Source of the DNA: Acidimicrobiaceae bacterium
GTDB lineage: Bacteria; Actinomycetota; Acidimicrobiia; Acidimicrobiales; Palsa-688
Length of the DNA stretch: 19,239 nt
Assembly (NCBI GenBank): GCA_003156795.1
Contig: PMHU01000282.1
Span: forward strand, 29,651-48,889
Direction: 5' to 3'
Made by a program: the position numbers and the translations under genes. Below, piece after piece: positions 15,682 to 19,239 of the stretch (position 1 is the stretch's first letter; every line of letters starts with the position of its first letter). The notes under the pieces were generated by a model that made no database searches, was not told the DNA's origin, and worked only from the letters and a program-made list of their open reading frames with translations.

Positions 15682-16628
15682 GAAGTAACCTCCTGAGGCG
15701 GTCGAGCGAAGCCCGCAGCCAGCAGGCCGCACACGACCAGCAGGGCCGCGGCCAGCTCCAGCCCCACGCAGAGGGCCAAGGCGGCGTGAGAGAGAAGTAC
15801 AGCCACGCCGACCACGACCATCTGGGCTGCGATGCAGATGCCGCTGGTCGTCGCCGCCGATCGCCCGCGATCAACGAGCTGGTCGTAGATGTGGGACCGG
15901 TCACCTTCGAATAGGGGACGTCTGGTCCGAATTCGCCGTACGATCGCGAACGTCGTGTCGACGAGAGGGACCGCCACGACCAGCGGGAGGACCGCGATCG
16001 CACTGGCCTTGCTATCGGAATGAGCGCTTATGGCAACCACCAAGCCAGCCAAGATACCGCCTATCAGATAGCTCCCTGAGTCCCCGAGATAGATCCGCGC
16101 CGGCGGTCGGTTGTAGACCAGGAACCCGACGAGGGCACCAGCCAAGGCCAGCGCCACGAACCGGGTCAGACCGCTGCCCAGCACCGCCAATCCGAGCGAC
16201 GAAGCGGCGCACACCCCCGCGGCCAGACCGTCGAGCCCGTCGAGGAGGTTGACGGCGTTGACCAGCACGACGGTGCAGGCTGATCCGAGGAGGCCCCACA
16301 GCGGAGAGCCTCCGATGACGACCCCGGCCAGAGCCCCGATGCCGGCTTCGACCACGAACCGGACGCGAGGGTCGAGCCCCCGCACGTCATCCGCCAAGCC
16401 CAGGAAGCAGGCCAACATCGGTGCGACCAGCCAAAGGGTGAGGTGGGGCACGGCGCCTGCGGCCGCCGCGATGAGCACGGCCACACCACCGAGGTAAGGA
16501 ACGGGGACCGCGTGCACCTTGAGGGGCCCCGGTTGGTCGACGATACCGAGGCGACCGGCCAGCCGGGCGGCCACCGGGGTGACGATGACGGCGACGACGG
16601 CGGCGGCGACGACCGCGATCAGGGCCAT
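15678..16628 (-). CDS. WecA/MraY-family polyprenyl-phosphate sugar-1-phosphate transferase
   Basis: This 316-residue polytopic membrane enzyme should move a HexNAc-1-phosphate from a UDP-sugar to undecaprenyl (or decaprenyl) phosphate, the first step of lipid-linked glycan assembly. The family motifs are all present. GLADDVRG has the Mg-binding Asp pair at 80-81. NAVNLLDGLDGLAAG lies at 124-138. IYLGDSGSYLIGG has GDSGS at 182-186. The cytoplasmic loop DRSHIYDQL (243-251) holds the conserved His. Ten or so hydrophobic segments surround them. ATG 16628 overlaps the preceding GNAT stop by ten bases, and the gene's own stop overlaps the aminotransferase start. The loop lacks MraY-specific features, so a WecA/TagO-like role is favoured. 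This gene identifies the locus as lipid-carrier based. Confidence 0.93.
   Translation of the reverse strand: MALIAVVAAAVVAVIVTPVAARLAGRLGIVDQPGPLKVHAVPVPYLGGVAVLIAAAAGAVPHLTLWLVAPMLACFLGLADDVRGLDPRVRFVVEAGIGALAGVVIGGSPLWGLLGSACTVVLVNAVNLLDGLDGLAAGVCAASSLGLAVLGSGLTRFVALALAGALVGFLVYNRPPARIYLGDSGSYLIGGILAGLVVAISAHSDSKASAIAVLPLVVAVPLVDTTFAIVRRIRTRRPLFEGDRSHIYDQLVDRGRSAATTSGICIAAQMVVVGVAVLLSHAALALCVGLELAAALLVVCGLLAAGFARPPQEVTS
15689..15694 (-). promoter_or_regulatory. Ribosome-binding site of the aminotransferase gene
   Basis: AGGAGG on the minus strand lies seven bases before GTG 15681, inside the last codons of the WecA-like gene. It is a near-perfect Shine-Dalgarno sequence and settles the start at the GTGA overlap. 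Confidence 0.8.
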
Positions 16629-17215
16629 ACCAGGACCTCGGAACGACGTCCCCGATGAACGTCGACGACGCCGGCAGAACGGAAGCCGGTGGCGCGGTAG
16701 AGGGCCAGAGCAGCGGCGTTCTCGGCGGCCACCACGACCTTGGCCTCAGTGACTCCTCGTCGGGTCAGCTCGTCCTGAAGGCCCCGCGTCAGCGCCCGGC
16801 CCAGACCCCTGCCTCGAGCGCTGCTGTCGACGGCGATGGCGAGCAACTCCGCACGCGGCCAGCCCGTATTCGTCCGGCCGGAGTACCTCAAGGTCTCGAA
16901 CGCACCCCGCCACAACCTCGGCGCCCTGGGAGCCGCCAGCACAGCAGCGGCGATCCCGTCCCGGCGGAGGAACGACTTGTACAGCCTGCCCACGTCGGTG
17001 GTGCCGGCCACGAATCCATCTATGCCGCGATCGGAGGTGGCGACGAGCACGAACGACGAAGGATCGAGGGTCATCCGCTTGTGGAGCAGCCGCAGGACCC
17101 GGGGCCCGAGCTTCGGCAAGAAGCCCTCGGCGATGCCAGCCGTGTGTAGGGCGGCGGTCGCCGGTGCGTCGCTGGGTTGGGCCCTACGAAGCGCCACCGC
17201 CGCAGGACCCGTCAC
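16619..17215 (-). CDS. GNAT-family N-acetyltransferase
   Basis: This compact 198-residue single-domain GNAT protein has AVALRRAQPSDAPATAAL as first strand and helix, ELLAIAVDSSARGRGLGRAL at 123-142 with the acetyl-CoA pyrophosphate loop RGRGLG (R134-G139), and AENAAALALYRATGF at 164-178, the usual RimI-like end. The start is GTG 17215, overlapping the stop of the upstream GT4 gene as GTGA; its own stop overlaps the WecA-like start by ten bases. Being next to a sugar-phosphate transferase and two genes from a sugar aminotransferase, it could acetylate the 4-amino (or 3-amino) group of the nucleotide sugar. That role is inference; GNAT sequences alone do not tell substrate, and protein acetylation is the alternative. 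Confidence 0.88.
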   Translation of the reverse strand: MTGPAAVALRRAQPSDAPATAALHTAGIAEGFLPKLGPRVLRLLHKRMTLDPSSFVLVATSDRGIDGFVAGTTDVGRLYKSFLRRDGIAAAVLAAPRAPRLWRGAFETLRYSGRTNTGWPRAELLAIAVDSSARGRGLGRALTRGLQDELTRRGVTEAKVVVAAENAAALALYRATGFRSAGVVDVHRGRRSEVLVWP

Positions 17216-18360
17216 GCCGCCCTCATCGCAGGTCGGGCGCCGACCCGCTCGTAGGTGGCCAAGGTGGTGGCTATGACGCGGCGCTGGTCGAACTCTGCGA
17301 GCGCCTTGGCCCGAGCGGCCCGGCCCATCCGCTCGCGCAGAGGCCGGTCCCCGCTGAGCTTCTCGAGGGCCTGCGACAGCGCGTAGGAGTCCGCGACGGG
17401 AACGAGCAGGCCGGAGAGGCCGTCGTCCACCACCTGACGGCAGCCACGGATGTCGGTGGCGACGATGGGGAGCCCCATGGCTGCCGCTTCCATGGCGGAA
17501 CGGGGAAACCCTTCACGGTGCGAGGCCAGGGCGTACACATCGAAACCGGGGTACAGGCTCTCGACGTCCTCGCGAAGGCCGAGGAAGACGACTCCGTCGG
17601 CTTCGGCCTGTCGTACCACCGAGTCGGCGAGGGAGTCCGACTTGCTCGGATCGTTGGGTCCGACGATTACGAGGCGGAAGTCGATCGTCGCCGCGACCCT
17701 TCGGGCCGCCTCGATCAGCTCCGGGTAACCCTTCTCTCGCACCAAACGTCCGACCGCGCCGCACACGACGGTGTCCGGACCGACGCCCAGCTGGGCCCGG
17801 GCCGCAGCCCGGCTGTGCACAGCAGGGTCGAAACGGTCCAGATCGATCCCGTTGCCGAGGACCGTCAGCTTCGCCGACGGGACACCGAGCCTGGTCAGCA
17901 CGGCTATGTCCTCTGGGTTCTGAACCAGCTCGGCGTCCGAGCAACGGGCCGCCAGCCGTTCGAGGGTGTACACCGCGGTGCGGCGCTTCCAGGTGTCGGT
18001 CGGTTGGGCGTAGAGCCCGTGGACGGTGTTGACCACCGTCGGCACGCCGGTCAGCCGCGCCGCCACCCGCCCGTACAGTCCAGGCTTGGGATTGTGGGTG
18101 TGCACGATGTCGGGGCGAAGGCGACGAAACTGTCGCACCACCTCGGCCAGAGCAGCCACGTCCCTGTGTGGGGCCATGGCCCTGGTGGCGTGCTTGAGCG
18201 GGACGTGGGCGATGCCATCGCGCTCCAAAGCTTCGACGTACGGCCCCGGAGCTGACATGCCGATGACCTCGTAGCCCGCATCCGAGAAGGCCCGCAACTG
18301 TGGCCCGAGCAGGAGCTCCAGGCTCATGTCGGTCGTGGTGACATGCACGAGTCGCGTCAT
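17212..18360 (-). CDS. GT4-family glycosyltransferase
   Basis: This 382-residue protein is a clear GT4 retaining glycosyltransferase, of the type that adds sugars to an undecaprenyl-linked intermediate at the inner membrane face. MTRLVHVTTTDMSLELLLGP opens it, and VHTHNPKPGLYGRVAARLTG and NTVHGLYAQPTDTWKR are typical of the N-terminal domain. The C-terminal domain has VLGNGIDLDRFDP, GAVGRLVREKGYPELIEAAR, RLVIVGPNDPSK and the EX7E-type region SHREGFPRSAMEAAAMGLP followed by IVATDIRGCRQVV. ATG 18360 overlaps the deacetylase stop by one base (TGATG). The same frame remains open far upstream to 19185, but that part is antisense-like shadow of the deacetylase gene. Donor is probably a UDP-hexose or UDP-HexNAc, not decidable here. 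Confidence 0.94.
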   Translation of the reverse strand: MTRLVHVTTTDMSLELLLGPQLRAFSDAGYEVIGMSAPGPYVEALERDGIAHVPLKHATRAMAPHRDVAALAEVVRQFRRLRPDIVHTHNPKPGLYGRVAARLTGVPTVVNTVHGLYAQPTDTWKRRTAVYTLERLAARCSDAELVQNPEDIAVLTRLGVPSAKLTVLGNGIDLDRFDPAVHSRAAARAQLGVGPDTVVCGAVGRLVREKGYPELIEAARRVAATIDFRLVIVGPNDPSKSDSLADSVVRQAEADGVVFLGLREDVESLYPGFDVYALASHREGFPRSAMEAAAMGLPIVATDIRGCRQVVDDGLSGLLVPVADSYALSQALEKLSGDRPLRERMGRAARAKALAEFDQRRVIATTLATYERVGARPAMRAA

Positions 18361-19178
18361 CAGGATCTGGCGCCGGCGTAGCGAAAACGGCTGGCCGCGT
18401 CCCGTAGGCGGCCTTCCAAGGCCAGGCCCCCATCCATCTTTCGGGCGAACCACCGCATGCCGTCGGATCGCTGAATCGGCACCCGGGCCAAGTGGTGGAG
18501 GTTGGCCCCGGCCCGGTTGACGCCGCCGCCGGCGACCGCGGCGGAACGGAATCGGGAGGCCACGAGCGCCTGGACCGGTCCGGAGGCGGCGATGGCCTTG
18601 GGGTAGGCAAAGTCGTCGGCCCGGACCTGAAGTCGCTCGCCGATGAGATCGACGGAGCGTTCGATCTGCCAGGTCGCGTCGGCGAGCGACACGCGGTCGA
18701 GAAGGAGGTGGTCGTGGGTGTGTGATCCGACGCTCAGCCAGCCGCTCGACACCGCGTCGGCCAGCCCGGACCACGACGCCGGACGACCATCGTCGGGGAA
18801 GTCGCTCTGCTCGTCGATGAATCTGGTTGCTAGGTACAGAGTCGCCGGAACCCCGAACTCGGCCAGGATGGGCAACGCCACGTCGACGACGTCCGCGGTT
18901 CCGTCGTCGAATGTGACCACGACGGGCGGTGCGGCCGGCAAGGTTTCCGAAGTCAGCATGCCGAGGGCGTCGCCGAGCGTGGTGGCCCGGCCCGATTCGG
19001 CCAGCAGGGCGATCTGGGAACGGAAAAGATCGGCCGACAGGTCTACTTCGAGGCTCGATAGGGCCCCCACGCGGTGGTACAGGAGGACCGTCAAACCGGG
19101 TTCGGGGGGGGCCACCATGTCGACCAATCGACCCGCCACTTTGACGGTCCCGCGAGCCAGCGACATGGCTACGACCAT
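18360..19178 (-). CDS. Polysaccharide deacetylase (NodB-like, CE4)
   Basis: This 272-residue protein has the NodB homology domain of carbohydrate esterase family 4, which removes N-acetyl groups from glycan chains with a divalent metal. Visible motifs are LTVLLYHRVG at 29-38, VVVTFDDGTAD at 87-97 (motif 1, the catalytic and metal Asp pair) and SVGSHTHDHLLL at 149-160 (motif 2, the two metal His). FAYPKAI corresponds to motif 3 with the usual RxxY/P region weakened. There is no convincing signal peptide, so it may act on an intracellular or lipid-linked substrate. Two ATGs, 19178 and 19166, are in frame and neither has a good ribosome-binding site; the first is taken. It is the first gene of the operon in the window, leading directly into the GT4 gene. 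Confidence 0.9.
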   Translation of the reverse strand: MVVAMSLARGTVKVAGRLVDMVAPPEPGLTVLLYHRVGALSSLEVDLSADLFRSQIALLAESGRATTLGDALGMLTSETLPAAPPVVVTFDDGTADVVDVALPILAEFGVPATLYLATRFIDEQSDFPDDGRPASWSGLADAVSSGWLSVGSHTHDHLLLDRVSLADATWQIERSVDLIGERLQVRADDFAYPKAIAASGPVQALVASRFRSAAVAGGGVNRAGANLHHLARVPIQRSDGMRWFARKMDGGLALEGRLRDAASRFRYAGARS

Positions 19179-19239
19179 AGGGCAATTAAGGCGTCAAATG
19201 TCTGCGTCTCCGGGGCGACGCCAGTTGTTTCGTGGCGGG
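19179..19239. other. Upstream region of the deacetylase gene, to the window edge
   Basis: Only 61 bp are available. A TTGACG hexamer occurs on the minus strand at 19199-19194, but a matching -10 element at proper spacing would fall inside the coding region, so I do not call a promoter. The true operon start may lie outside the window. Confidence 0.4.

Noticed and set aside
17164..18255. A 363-codon plus-strand open frame
   Set aside because: It is the antisense shadow of the GT4 gene and lacks any domain signature.
17212..19185. A single 657-codon open frame that would fuse extra N-terminal sequence to the GT4 glycosyltransferase
   Set aside because: The upstream 275 codons read as Arg/Gly/Pro-rich nonsense and coincide exactly with the deacetylase gene in another frame, which has all its catalytic motifs. 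The GT4 domain starts cleanly at ATG 18360.

Overview
This window is a surface-glycan (exopolysaccharide, O-antigen-like or teichoic-like) biosynthesis locus from a high-GC Gram-positive-type bacterium. I infer an actinobacterium, perhaps of the Acidimicrobiia type. The reasons are the G+C-rich third codon positions, frequent GTG/TTG starts and an F420-type luciferase-like oxidoreductase, F420 enzymes being abundant in actinobacteria. No rRNA, tRNA, CRISPR array or transposase was seen, and the taxonomic call is inference only.

The right half (19178 down to 11413, minus strand) is one tightly packed operon. In transcription order it encodes a polysaccharide deacetylase, a GT4 glycosyltransferase, a GNAT acetyltransferase, a WecA/MraY-type polyprenyl-phosphate sugar-1-phosphate transferase, a DegT-family sugar aminotransferase, a polytopic membrane protein, a WbsX (GH99-like) protein and a second GNAT protein. 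Successive genes overlap or abut at stop/start codons, including three GTGA overlaps. A GT4 glycosyltransferase (11364-10075) follows after a 48-bp gap. The set fits lipid-linked glycan assembly: the WecA-like enzyme would start the chain, the aminotransferase/acetyltransferase pair would make an acetamido sugar, and the glycosyltransferases would extend it.

The left half (about 10000 down to 2300, minus strand) looks different. G+C is visibly lower in sampled lines, gaps between genes are mostly 65-95 bp, and the products are varied: an FAD oxidoreductase, a GT-A and a GT-B glycosyltransferase, a phytanoyl-CoA-dioxygenase-type Fe(II)/2-oxoglutarate enzyme, an F420-type oxidoreductase, a PAPS sulfotransferase and another GT-B enzyme. 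This part probably decorates the glycan (oxidation, hydroxylation, sulfation) and looks like an exchangeable module. A decayed 3' end of a second sulfotransferase gene remains at 2320-2418.

At the far left, a lone plus-strand GT-A glycosyltransferase (1276-2289) is convergent with the decorating genes and divergent from a second WbsX-family gene that runs off the window edge. No Wzx flippase, Wzy polymerase, ABC exporter or nucleotide-sugar dehydratase was recognised, so the system is incomplete within this window.
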